This document shows positions 12,250 to 23,800 of a stretch of 64,000 bases of DNA, piece by piece. The first letter of the stretch is position 1. Every line of letters begins with the position of its first letter. The position numbers were made by a program, and so were the translations under genes. A model generated the notes under the pieces. It made no database searches. It was not told the origin of the DNA and saw nothing but the letters and a program-made list of their open reading frames with translations. Source of the DNA: Panagrolaimus kolymaensis (taxonomy: Eukaryota > Nematoda > Chromadorea > Rhabditida > Panagrolaimidae); contig JAJQJQ010000008.1 of the NCBI GenBank assembly GCA_028622995.1, positions 1,178,001 through 1,242,000 of the forward strand, given 5' to 3'.

Positions 12250-14194
12250 TTAAGAAATAAGGGTAGTATTTAAAGCCATATCAATGGAAGCTTCCTTTAA
12301 AATTTCTAGCAAAGATTTTCCTTCCGCTATTCCAGCTTCCGCGGCTTTCACCCATAAATCATCCAATGAACCAATGGCGCGAACATGATAAATTAAAAAT
12401 TCAAAATAATACATTAAATTTTTATTTATATAATGAAATGAAATCATATGATTAGCGCAACATTCAAAAACTGCAGTCTAAAAAAATTTAAGTTTGAACT
12501 CCAAATTATTAATTTTTTGAAAGAAAAAAGAATTAATGGTCAAATTAATTTGCTTGCTTACTTCATTACTTTTATATGGATAATATAAATATTGAAAATG
12601 TCGTGAACGCAAACCTTCAACTAGATGATCACCGGGTGAAAATGGCAGCATTCGATGTCGACCCTAAAAGCTGATAAATTTATAAAACTATCCTTTCAAT
12701 CAAAAAAACTAAACAACGAAAGTTTAGTAAATAAGATTTTGAAGGGAAAATATAAGTTCTTTATTTTTTTAGTTTGAATAATTTTAATTTTCAAAAATAC
12801 TCAGTACAAATGGAATCTGGAAAGCTAAAGATAGAATTATTTTCAGTAAGCAAAAGCAATAAATCTAACATTTACAAAATGTCTTGAAAAAAGCTGGCAG
12901 AAGGTAATAAAAATTAAGGAATTTTGTGTCGAGATTTTTTGTATAAAAAAATGGTATGTTTTTCTTTTGAGATAAAAACTCACTAATTTATCTCGGGTAT
13001 CCACTGAAGGAATATTTAGTTTTTCCATGCATGCCCCAATTTTTGCATCTTCTTTATCTCCATTTTCTTGTGGACATATTTGTGGGTCATCAAAACCTGG
13101 AACCAATTTTTTAACCGCTGCCCTAAAATCATTTCATGAATTTACTATCAAAATTAAATTTTTTTTATAAAAACTGATTTTTAAAATTTTGGTTTTTGTT
13201 TATTTTTTAGTAGAATTTTAGAAGACTTGCCTGGTCAAAATATATCCAGCCCCGCCACTCATATATCCATTTTTAACAATCATTTTAAATCTAGAACCAA
13301 TATACAAAGGTTCATCGGGATTATATGGAAGAAGCATAAATCGTAAATTTTCCATAATAAAATATGAATCATCATCAGCTCGAAGAAAATAATCATAATT
13401 ATCCACTTCATTCTAAAAGAAATTAATTTAATTTTTTAATGGACAAACTTTAAAAAAAATTGTACTTTTACAATCCAACGAAAAAGTGCTCGCATTTTAT
13501 TCCATAAATTTGATCGAAGCTCAGGAACCCCCAAATTTAGATATGGTAAATCAAAGCTCTGAAAAGTTAGACAAATTTAAATTTATTTTATGAAAAAAAC
13601 TTGCTTCATTGTAACTTAAAAATATGTGTTTATTACATCTTTTAGCCCATGTGGCATTTACGTGGATGGCTCGAGCTTCAATGTGTTTCGATGCGGTATT
13701 AATTAAGCAAAGAATTTTCACTGAATCAAACAAAGTTTTTGTAACCGAAGAGGCATCTAAAACTTAATTATTTAAATTTGAAGAGTTGGTTAATTGCAAA
13801 AATAAATAAAATGACAAGTAACCTTTTTTGTTTTTTGTTTTTACTTACCATGTTTAGTTTGAACTCGAACATCGCTTTCAACAATAGGCGCGTTTTCAGG
13901 AACTTTAGGTTGTTTCTCCACAACATCTTGTTCTTGTTGTTGTCTTTTAGATTGTTGTTCTTCAAACTCCCTCAGCAATTGTCTATTCAAGTTTAAGAAA
14001 AATGATCGAGGTGGAAGTTTGGAATCACCGACACCAACAACACCAGCATCTTGTTTACTCCATGCAAAAATAACAGATACTCCAACAATAAAACCAATTA
14101 TAAAAATAAAAATGTGAAGAATTGTGTTACTAAAAAAACAATAAAAACTTATGGAAAAGTGTTAAAGAAAAAAAAATAACTTGGCTCTAATCAT
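12250..14194 (-). CDS. Core-1 beta-1,3-galactosyltransferase-like protein (GT31, C1GALT1 family), eight exons
   Basis: Minus-strand exons 14194-14181, 14129-13849, 13756-13605, 13558-13466, 13412-13231, 13122-12984, 12663-12562 and 12477-12250 join in frame to 396 residues. Residues 8-28 are a type II signal anchor, followed by a Gln-rich stem. The catalytic domain shows the AIHVNATWAKRCNK block, the metal-binding triad RADDDSY (Asp193-195), GGAGYILT, a GACMEKL-like block and HFQYLYYPY. These fit C1GALT1, which adds galactose to O-GalNAc in the Golgi. Introns after exons 3 and 5 start GCAAGT rather than GT. In both cases only the GC donor keeps the frame and the family alignment; the nearby GT breaks it. 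The 14-base first exon is the least certain part. Confidence 0.85.
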
Positions 14195-15158
14195 TATTTA
14201 TTTTATAATCTCTGGAAAATTTTGAGCATAAAAAGTTTCTTTATTATTTTTTCTTAATTAAATTCAATTATTCAAATCGAAAATTTCTTTGACATGTTGG
14301 AAAAAAATACAGAAGAAAACGTTGTTTTACAATACAAATTCTCATTAACATTGATCAAATGAAAAAATGAGAAAAACATCTGAATAAATAAATAAATAAT
14401 AATTTTAATTTTCTTTGGAAAAAGCAAAAAAAAGAAGAAGACATTGACTTTTTCGAAAACGGAAATTATGGAAGAAAATAAACCAACTTTTCCGAGTTTG
14501 AAAATTTTCTTATTTTTAATTTTTTTTTATTTTTTAAGACTTTTTTTGCAAATATAAAAAACAATAGCGTCAAAGTTCTATATTAGCTTTTAGAAATGAA
14601 AATTGGAAAAAAGTATTGTAACAAAACAAAATTTTTAACTTGATTTAGCAAAAATACATAAAACATGCTATTGCATAAGTTTTTCAAAGAAGTTATTGTT
14701 ATAGGTTTTAAAAACATAAAATTTTTTAATAAAAAAAATATTGAATCTTTGCTTTTGTTTTTTTAAGATAATTTAGGTTTTTTGTTTTCTGGGTTTTCTT
14801 AATTTTCGTTGAATTATAAATATGGCTGATAAAAGCTTTGTTGGTTCCAACTAAAAAGCGCACTTTTTTTTAATTGTCTAAAATCTTATTATTATTTTTC
14901 GTCGTCTAAGCTGAATAAATAATGTTAGACACCGGAAAAAACATTTATTAATTTTATTTGCCAACACCGACCATGATTTTTTTATATACATTTTTTTAAA
15001 ACTTATTTATTTAACTATCAAACAAATAAAACCATTTTCAGACAAACAAAAAACATAAAAGCATAAAACAAAAAAAAGTAAAAGAGAAGACCCGGATGAA
15101 TGTAAAAGAAAGCAGACAAAAAACTCTATTGTTTTTTTGTTTGTTGAATTTATGATTT
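14195..15158. other. AT-rich intergenic region
   Basis: Nearly 1 kb between two minus-strand glycosyltransferase genes. Homopolymer runs dominate, and no gene, repeat or strong hairpin was seen. Confidence 0.6.
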
Positions 15159-16706
15159 TCAAGTATCATCATCACAATAGGGATAGCATTCGCCTATATC
15201 CGGTTCAGAAAGATATGGTAAATTTTGAGCTTCTTTAGGATAATTCCTTGCAGTGCTATTTTCAAAATCAGCTAATTGTTTTTGAATTTTTTCTATTTCC
15301 ATTTTTTTATTTGGTCTCCAAGGCCATCCTGAATAATCTGTGGAACATTCTTCAGGGTTTATAATTCTCTAAAAAAAGTTTCTAAGAAAGTCAGAAACTT
15401 AAAGTTAAAATTTGCATTTCTTTTAATTATTATGATGGCAAAGTTTGAAAAGTAAAGACGAAAGCTTACAGTAAAAGGAGATTCCCATCCACTGATATTA
15501 ACATCTTGAGCTTTCCATCCATGAAGGAAAAAATCATGTTCGCTCCAAGTATCGGTGGTTAACCATCCATCTCGAACCCATCCATGAGCTCTACGATAAA
15601 TTCGAAGTTTACCAGGCCAAAAACGATTTGCACCTAAAATTTAGCCGGTTTTCTAAGTCGTCAAAATATAGGCAAAAAATAAGCAAAAAAATTTGAAAGT
15701 ATGTTACAGACATACCTAGCATGACCTTAGTGCAACTGACATAAGCCATATAAGTTTCATAATTTTTTCCTTGATGCCAAATATTATCACATGCTCGAAT
15801 TTCAGCCTTTGCATTTGGCATAACTGTTTGCAAAATGTGGATCTAAAAAGCTTCCTAAATATCCATTTTCAAATTATTTCAAGTCATACTTGTAAAACTC
15901 CATTGTCCGCTCCATTCCAATTCGATGGTTGTAAATATTGCCAATCTGCCCATCTCCTAAGAAAATCCCTCGCAAATGGAGTGTTTCTTACAAAATAATT
16001 TCCTGACGCAATTTCCCAATTAAAAAATCTTTCATAAAATATTATATCCACTCTATCATCGATCCATTCTTCCACGCAGTGGTTTGGATTGACAACTCCT
16101 GCATCGGCGTCTAAGACTAACATCCAATCAGTTTCCTCCAAATACACCGAAGCGGCACAATGCTTTTTGAAGAAAAGTTGATCGTGTTTACAATGTTTTT
16201 TAACTTTTTCATCATGATCCAAATCGACTAAATGGAAAGTGTAATTCACAGATTTGAGATAGCATTCAAGGGTTTTTTGAGCTACTTTGTAATGCCTAGA
16301 AAATATGAATTTGTAAAACGTGGAAATAACAAAGGAAAAATTTTTACGTTTTATAACTGCTTTCAACAACCGCAACAAATAACATAACTCTACCAAATAT
16401 TGGTGGACATGAACTCATATTTTGTCGTTTAGGATAAATTTTCCGCTTGGGAGTCATATCCACTACACTTTGAGGAGCTTGAATATGTTCATCGTCTGCT
16501 CCATGCTGATGCGGACTTATTATTTCTGGATTACTATTAGGCGAGCCTTGAAATCGATAATTGTTTTGAGCTTGAATAATTGAAGCATAATAATTCGCTT
16601 TTGTGGATCGGGTAGAAAAATTAATTCCAAGAAATATCAAAAATAATAAAAATATGTAAATATAAATTTTAGTGTTATTTATTGAACGAAGGGTTATTTT
16701 ACTCAT
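15159..16706 (-). CDS. DUF273 glycosyltransferase-like protein (intact twin), five exons
   Basis: Minus-strand exons 16706-16348, 16295-15890, 15842-15716, 15633-15470 and 15368-15159 join to 421 residues. An N-terminal signal anchor lies at about residues 12-28 ([14 protein letters not shown]). The conserved core includes [14 protein letters not shown] with a DxD motif at Asp182/Asp184, [28 protein letters not shown] and [14 protein letters not shown]273 is a nematode-rich family resembling the GMA12/MNN10 galactosyltransferases; donor and acceptor are unknown. The start ATG was chosen by alignment to the twin at 17019, since an upstream in-frame ATG at 16745 is not conserved. It is transcribed away from the twin across a 312-bp shared upstream region. 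Confidence 0.85.
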
Positions 16707-17018
16707 ATTTTTTAAAAAAGTTACAAAAGCCACTAACAAAAACAAAAAAGCAAACGTTGAAATTGCATGGGAAACAAAAAAAAATTTTGATGAAAGACAA
16801 AGAGCAATGGAAAAAAGCCCGCCTTTAACGTTTTTTGTTTGTTTGTTCGATGAGAATCAATTAAAAAAACAAAAAGCGAAAAAAAAATGAGAGACACGTT
16901 TTTTTTGAACGTAGCTAGCTTAATTTTTTTTGATTAGCGTTTCGATGGTTAAAAAAATTTTTTAGGGAGCTTCTAAGTATTCTATACTGTTATCAAAAGT
17001 TCTAAATATCTCCTAAAA
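16707..17018. promoter_or_regulatory. Shared divergent upstream region of the DUF273 pair
   Basis: These 312 bases separate the start codons of two oppositely transcribed DUF273 genes, so both upstream regions must lie here. The sequence is A/T-rich. No TATA-like or other element could be assigned with confidence. Confidence 0.5.
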
Positions 17019-18568
17019 ATGGCGAAAATAACAGTTCGACAATTTAACAATAATAAAATTTACATTTATATTTTTATTATATTTGTAATATTTTTGTGTA
17101 TAAGTTTTTCGCCTCCATTTTCATCATCAGATTATTATGATGCCCTTTTAAAAGCCCAAAATTATCGACTACATGATAATGGGAATAATAATAATTTTTT
17201 TGGGAATGGTCAACCACCTGAACATCGACATGAAGCGAATGATGAACATATTCAAGCTCCTAAAAGTGTTGTGGATATGACTCCTAAACGAACAATTTAT
17301 CCTAAACGAATGAATATGGGTCCTTGTTATCCATTATTTGGTAAAGTTACAATATTTATTGGCGTTGTTAAAAAAAGTTTAGAAACGTAAGCTTTTTTTA
17401 AGAAAAAAAAATTTATTAGACGAGATTGACCATAAATAATTTATTTTTCAGGCACTATAGAGTAGCTCAGCAATCACTTGAATGCTATCTAAAATCAGTT
17501 AATTACACTTATCTACTTATCGATCTTGATAACGATGAGAGAGTTAAAAAGCATTGCAAACACGATCAAGTAAAGCTTACATTTTTATGGTTCCCCAAAA
17601 CCCCAAATTTTTTAGTTATTTTTCAAAAAGCATTGCGCCGCTTCGGTATATTTAGAAGATACCGATTGGATGTTGGTTTTGGATGCCGATGTTGGAATAG
17701 TAAATCCCAATCATTGCATTGAAGAATGGATTGATGATAGAGTGGATATAGTTTTTTATGAAAGATTTTTTAATTGGGAAATTGCATCCGGAAATTATTT
17801 AGTTAAAAATACTGCATTTGCTAAGAATTTTTTGAGACGATGGGCTGATTGGCAATTTATTCAGCCTTCAAATTGGAATGGAGCGGATAATGGCGTTTTA
17901 CAGGTTTAATTTGACTTTAAGAAAAATGGCCAGAAAATTTAATACAAATTTCAGATCCATATTTTGCAAACAGTAAATCCCAATGCCAAGGCTGAGATTA
18001 GAGCTTGTGATAATATTTGGCATCAAGGAAAGGATTACGATACTTATATGAATTATGTCACTTGTTGCAAAGTCATGCTTGGTAAGGCTTCGTCGTATTA
18101 TTTTTAAATAGTTTTTGGTGGTTTAAGGCGCCAATAGAATGTGGCCTGGAAAGCTCCGAATTTATCGAAGAGCTCATGGTTGGATTCGAGACGGCTATTT
18201 GACGGGAGATAGCTGGTGTGAATTTGATTTTATGTTTCATGGTTGGAAGGTTCAAGATATAAATGTTAGTTGATGGGAATCACCTTTTACTGTAAGCTTT
18301 TTATTTTCTGAAACAAATTCTTGGATAATTATTTTTTTGCCTTAATAAATTTTTTTAGAAAGTTCTCAACGCTTCCGAATGCGCCGCAGATTATTCAGGA
18401 TGGAATTGGCGAACAAGCAAACGATTGTCAATAGAAAAAATTAAAAAACAATTAGCTGATTTTGAAAAAGGTGCAGGACAGGGCTTTCCCAAACAAGCTC
18501 GAGGATTGCCTTATTTGAATGAACCCGATGTAGGTCAATGTTATCCTAAATGCGATGATGAAACTTGA
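17019..18568 (+). pseudogene. DUF273 glycosyltransferase-like twin with an in-frame TGA
   Basis: Exons 17019-17386, 17452-17569, 17616-17903, 17955-18081, 18128-18291 and 18359-18568 align along their whole length with the minus-strand twin and would make 424 residues. The signal anchor, [10 protein letters not shown] (DxD), [10 protein letters not shown] and [11 protein letters not shown] are kept. At 18271-18273 the frame reads TGA where the twin has GGA (within the S-G-W-E-S-P block), which would end the protein at 348 residues and drop the last 75. Downstream coding sequence and splice sites are still well preserved, so the stop is recent, a sequencing error, or tolerated. The intron at 17570-17615 (46 bases) has no counterpart in the twin. 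The catalytic core lies before the stop, so a truncated enzyme is conceivable. Confidence 0.75.
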
Positions 18569-19338
18569 AAATAATTTTAACATTTTTATCTTTTTTATTT
18601 TTTTATTTTTTTGCATGCTCCCATTCTTGCCCATAAGGTTTTTTTTATTGTAGAAATAAAGGATTTTTAGCTATTTATCAAATAATAAAACTAAAAAAAA
18701 GCTTTGAGAAAAAAAACTAAATCAATTCTTTTCATTTTTTTATTAGCTAAAAAATGAATTTCATAGGTTTCAGTTTGTGTTTGTTTAAACAGCGGTTCCG
18801 GAAGCCAAAAAAAAGTCATGAAAATAAAATAATCGAAGCTAAATAATTATGTTTTTATTTATTGAGAAATGTTTATACAGGCGCGTGTAAAAGTCACATT
18901 CTTCAATAAATGAGAGAAATAAACAAAGAAATAAAAATTATTGTTTCGCTTTGTTCATTCAGAAGGTGAAAAAAAAATTCAAAACCAGAGAAGACCGGAT
19001 TTTGAGTTTGTAGTTATTTAGGGAAAATACACCTCTATCTTATTTTTTTTATCAAACCATTGATTTTTTTTTTCTAAAAATTTTTTTTCTAAAGAAGAAG
19101 ACAAAAAATTATAACGAATGAGCGAGCATGAGGGCAAACGAAGCAATCAATAAAAAAATGCATTTGATTACCCTGAAATTTGACCTTAAAAAAAGTTTGG
19201 CATTGCAAAAAAATTATTTTTTTTTGTTACTTCATTTTTGTTTTTAGTAAAGACGAGAGAGGTATATTCAGCGCAGACTAAATTTTTCTTCTTCGGTTTT
19301 GTATTTTATTCAAAAAAATTTTAAACTTCAAAGCGAAA
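18569..19338. other. AT-rich intergenic region
   Basis: About 770 bases between the DUF273 twin and the second F-box-like gene. Nothing coding or repetitive was recognised. Confidence 0.6.
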
Positions 19339-20169
19339 ATGAATTCTGCAATAAATCTTTCTCATCCAAATTCCAAATATTCTTTTGAATCCCCTCGACA
19401 TCAAAACTTTTCAACACTTCCATCAGATGTTATGGGATATTTAATGAAAAATTGTATTTCACCAAAAGTTTTTCAAAAGCTTCAAAAAACATGCAAATAT
19501 TTTTTTGCTAAAAATAAAATAATTCTTATTGACGGAGAGAAAACTACCCAAGCTAGAAAAGAATATTTTCAAAAACTTATAATGAATTCTATTTTCAAGA
19601 AAGGTGAAGAATCTTTTGAAAATTATCGATATTGGATAATCAATAATATTGAATTTCGAGCCGGATGTGTAAGATATTTTATGAAATATATTTATCGTTG
19701 TAATTTAAAGACTTTGTCAATTAATATGGGAGATTTTACATTTGAAGAAATTTGTATTTTATTAAATGGCGAAAAAATTGAAAGGCTTAGCTTGAATGAT
19801 ATTACAATTAAATATTTGGATGAAACCCACGTCACTATAGATACTTTGTTGGCAAAATGTCCAAATATTGATTATTTATATTATGATAACCCAAATGAAA
19901 TTTATTCTTACAGTACTTTCATAAAATTAAATGAACTTAATTTTGTAAAGAAATTTAAATATTTTCAATTGAATTTCTACAAAATTCAAAATATTTTTAT
20001 TCCAGACATTTTTTGCACTTTTCTTAAAACCAAAGTTCATCAGAAAGCAAGCATATATATTAAATTTATGTTTATTATTTCCGAAAATGAATTGGATAGT
20101 TTTGTTTCAAATGTTTATGGTATCCTTGGAAATAATACCTTTTCAAACCTCCGAATAACTCGCGAATAA
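19339..20169 (+). CDS. F-box-like protein, divergent nematode family (copy 2)
   Basis: This single-exon ORF encodes 276 residues. The F-box-like segment is at about residues 27-65 (LPSDVMGYLMKNC ... KLQKTCKYFFAKNK), closely resembling copy 1 at 83-898. Later shared blocks include YIYRCNL, FEEICILLNGEKIE and TLLAKCP. Copy 3 starts 273 bases downstream in the same orientation with an almost identical N-terminus (MNS-INL, YPNSKYS-like), so these two are a tandem duplication. A role as an SCF substrate adaptor is inferred from the family only. No secretion signal is seen. Confidence 0.77.
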   Translation: MNSAINLSHPNSKYSFESPRHQNFSTLPSDVMGYLMKNCISPKVFQKLQKTCKYFFAKNKIILIDGEKTTQARKEYFQKLIMNSIFKKGEESFENYRYWIINNIEFRAGCVRYFMKYIYRCNLKTLSINMGDFTFEEICILLNGEKIERLSLNDITIKYLDETHVTIDTLLAKCPNIDYLYYDNPNEIYSYSTFIKLNELNFVKKFKYFQLNFYKIQNIFIPDIFCTFLKTKVHQKASIYIKFMFIISENELDSFVSNVYGILGNNTFSNLRITRE

Positions 20170-20598
20170 CTTTTTCCAAAGCATATAGTTATTTTTTGTT
20201 TTGTTTTATTTATTTTTGTTCGAAAATAAACTTTGTTTTCAATCTTTTTTATTTTTCTTGACCTCAAAAAAATTGGTTTTTGACCTTTAAGATATTATTT
20301 GTTTTTGGCAAGTTCGATGTACATACAAAAAGTGACTCATTTTTTATTTTTATTTTTAGGAAAGGCTAAATAATCTCCATATAGATAAAATCTTTCGCTA
20401 CTTTTTATATAAATTAAATTTATTAAAACTTTTAGGTAAAAATGAATTCTGAAATAAATCTTGCTTATCCAAATTCAAAATATTCTATTGATTCTCCGCG
20501 CCGCCAAGCCTTTTCTCTTCCACGTGATGTTATTGGCCATTAACTAACAAATTGTTCATCATCAAAATTATTTGAAAAACTTCTACAAACTTGCAAAT

Positions 20599-20791
20599 TG
20601 TTGTAACCTTAGATACAACAAGGAATAAGGTTTATATTTATTCTTGCTTGACGGCACAAATTACAGAACAACGAACAGATAACAAAACTAGCAAGGGCTA
20701 AACCAGCGAGAGTGGGCAATGGAAGCGAGCAGCGATGCAAGACAAGCGTGTCGAGACTCAGCACTCTTTAAACAGGTGTGCGGTTGCAACA
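20599..20791 (-). repeat. 3' LTR of the gypsy element (element orientation)
   Basis: 193 bases identical to the copy at 25378-25570 except for one C/A difference in the GAAGCGAG(C/A)AGCG stretch. It has TG...CA ends and a short terminal inverted repeat, and is flanked on the outside by CAAAT. Confidence 0.95.
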
Positions 20792-20802
20792 CTCTTCCAC
20801 CC
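20792..20802 (-). other. Polypurine tract
   Basis: Read on the minus strand, GGGTGGAAGAG directly abuts the start of the 3' LTR, the position and composition expected for plus-strand priming. Confidence 0.75.
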
Positions 20803-20884
20803 TCAATAAATAAGCTTAGCTTAACAATTACAATAAAATTAACTAACAGTAACTAACAAACAATAGGCGGAGTTCGTTGAACCA

Positions 20885-23800
20885 TTAGCGTCGTGGAGCA
20901 GCATAGCCATAAGTTTTCTTTCTTGGATCAGGATCAAGGAACTTCGTTTGAGTTGTCTTTCTTCCAGTACGACGTCGTTCAGGAGTAGCAGTTGCTCTAC
21001 CAGGAGTTGATTGAACATTAATTCCATCTTCCATACGATCAGCCGTTCCATGTTGAGATACAGTTCGACGAGGAGATTCTAAATCAGTTACAGCTTCATT
21101 TGAGATGAACGTAGGAGAGTTTCTTGCAGGCGATGAATGAGCTTGAGTTGGTGTATTTCTGAGGAGGCTTCCAGTTGCCGTATCCACATTCCCCTCCATT
21201 TGAGAAGAATCATTCATCTTTGATGTTTCTTTATCTTCAGGGAAGACATAGCGAACACGGTTCAGAAGTTGATTTGTATGCACCTTGTTCTTTCTTCCAT
21301 TGTCTCCAACGATCCAGTACATCTTTCTACCGATCCTTGATTTGACCACCCCATTGAACCAATTTGATTTTGGGTATTTCTTTGCATGAACTGCGTCTCC
21401 AATCTTGAACGTTCTTTCACGAGCACCATATTGGAGATCAAATTGTTTTTCCAGCTTTTCATTAGAACATCCCAATTTCAGCATTTGAGGCTTCAACAGA
21501 TCCAGTTTTGAGCGAATTTCGCGACCAAGATGAGCCATGGCAGGGGTTCCACCATTTGGAGTTGCTTTCGAAGGAGTTGATCGATATACCAATAGGAAGT
21601 CGTTCACACATTTGTTGAGATCCAGATTTGGTCCATGAATCAAGGAGCTTTTCATCAGGAATCTTTTGAGGATGTTGACAGAGCTTTCAGCTTGGCCATT
21701 AGATTGTGGATGGTAAGTTGGCGTTCTCATATGTTTGATACCATAATCTTCACAAAATTCGGCAAATTTCTTTGAGACGAATTGGCTTCCATTATCCGAG
21801 ACGATTACCATTGGTATTCCATTGATTGCCATGAAGCGATGAAGAGCATCCATGGTGCTTTCTGTGGTGGCGCTATCCATAGCATAAACATCCATCCATT
21901 TTGAATAGCTATCAACAATGACTAAGAAGAACTTACCCATGAGAGGTCCAGCATAGTCAATGTGAACTCGATCTCCAGGTTTCAATGAAGCAGGCCAAGA
22001 AGCAAGAGTTGTTTTGACAGGAGTCTTTGACATTTGAATGCACGAAAAGCAGGACTTGATCATTTCTTCGATATCTTTCGTGATGTTTGACCAATAAGCA
22101 TATCTTCTAGCAAGGTTCTTTGTTGTTGAGATACCTTGATGTCCTTGATGTAGTTGTTCTAAAACCGTTGGACGAAGAGCTTTTGGTATAAATACCCGGT
22201 CTTGCATCATGATCAGTCCATCTACCAATCGGAACTTTCCATCCATATTTTCCAAGATTTCTTTGGCTTCCATATCATCATCATAAGCTTTGAGAATATC
22301 CGGAGCTTTCAGCGACAAGATTTCAATGTTGTTGATCACCATTTCACGATCATTATCCACGTTCCATATGCCATCTGAGAGATCATCTTCTTCTTCGAAG
22401 AGTTCAGGGATGTTCTTAGAATCAGCGATGAGTCGAGAAAGTACATCTGCTTGTCCAAATTCCGAAGTTCTTTTGTATTTGATGTCGAAATCATAAGCGG
22501 ATAAAGTTATCTTCCATCGATAAAGACGATTGGCAGCCACAGATGGAGGTCTGTCCTTCTTATCAAAGATTTTCAGCAGCGGTCGGTGATCAGTCAGGAG
22601 AGTGAATTTTCTTCCTTCCAGATATCGGTGAAACATTTTGACGGCAGTAACCAATGCCAGAGCTTCTTTGTCGGTTTGAGAATACCGTTGTTGAGCAGCA
22701 TTGAGAGCCTTTGAGAAGAACATAATCGGTCTTTCCATACGTTTCGTTCCATCATTGTACTCGTGAGATATCACACCTCCCATACCAGCTTTTGATGCAT
22801 CGGCAGCGACAATAATAGGTAGTCGAGGATCAAAATGTGTAAGTTCACATACTTCCATGAGCTTGTTCTTGATACCATCAACAGCTTGTTGTTCTTTTTC
22901 GGTCCAAGTCCATTTGACATTCTTTTTGAGTAAGTTGTCCAGGTTCTCACGGAGATCACGCATAGCCGGTATGAAGCTTTGGTAGTAGTTTGCCATACCT
23001 AGAAAAGTTCTTAAGGTTGGTACATCATGCGGTGTTGGCATGTTCTTGATAGCTTCCACTTTAGCAGGATCAGGTTTGACACCATTAGCATCGATTAAGC
23101 GTCCCATGAAGGTGAGCTTTGTGCAGAAAAATTTGCATTTGCTAAGGTTGAGCTTGAATCCATATTCTTCCATACGTTTGCAAACAGCTTTGACATCTTT
23201 AACATGTTGTTTGACAGTTTTGCTTCTGACGAGTATGTTATCAAGATAAGCACGTGCAGGAAGATTTTGAAGCATTGCATCCATGCATTGTTGAAAATCA
23301 GCAGGAGCGGTCTTCAATCCAAATGGCAGCCTCTTGTAGCGGTAGTATCCTTGTGGCGTTGATACAGTAGCCAGTTCTTGGCTTTCTTCATCCAGTACCA
23401 GTTGATGGTAAGCGTCCTTGAGATCCAATTCGGTGTAGCATTGGTATCCAGCGATGTCATCAAAGATGTCTTCAGGTACAGGCAGTTTGTATGTTTGATC
23501 TTCCAGCATTTCATTCAAACTTGGATTTCCTGCAGCGAAGTCGATAACAGTTCGTCGTCTTCCATCTTTTCTTAGAACAGTTGAACATGGTGAAGCGAAG
23601 GTTGAAAATGGTACTTTTTCAACGATATCAAGAGCTTCCAGACGGTCGAATTCTTCTTTGATCACTTTTTCAGCATGTGGTGAAGGTCGTCTAGCAGGTA
23701 TATGAACAGGCATAGAGTTTGGTTTAAGTTGCAGGTGCACTTTGAATTTGTTACAGCATCCCATTCCTTCACCAAATAAGCATTTGAAGGTTGATTGGAG

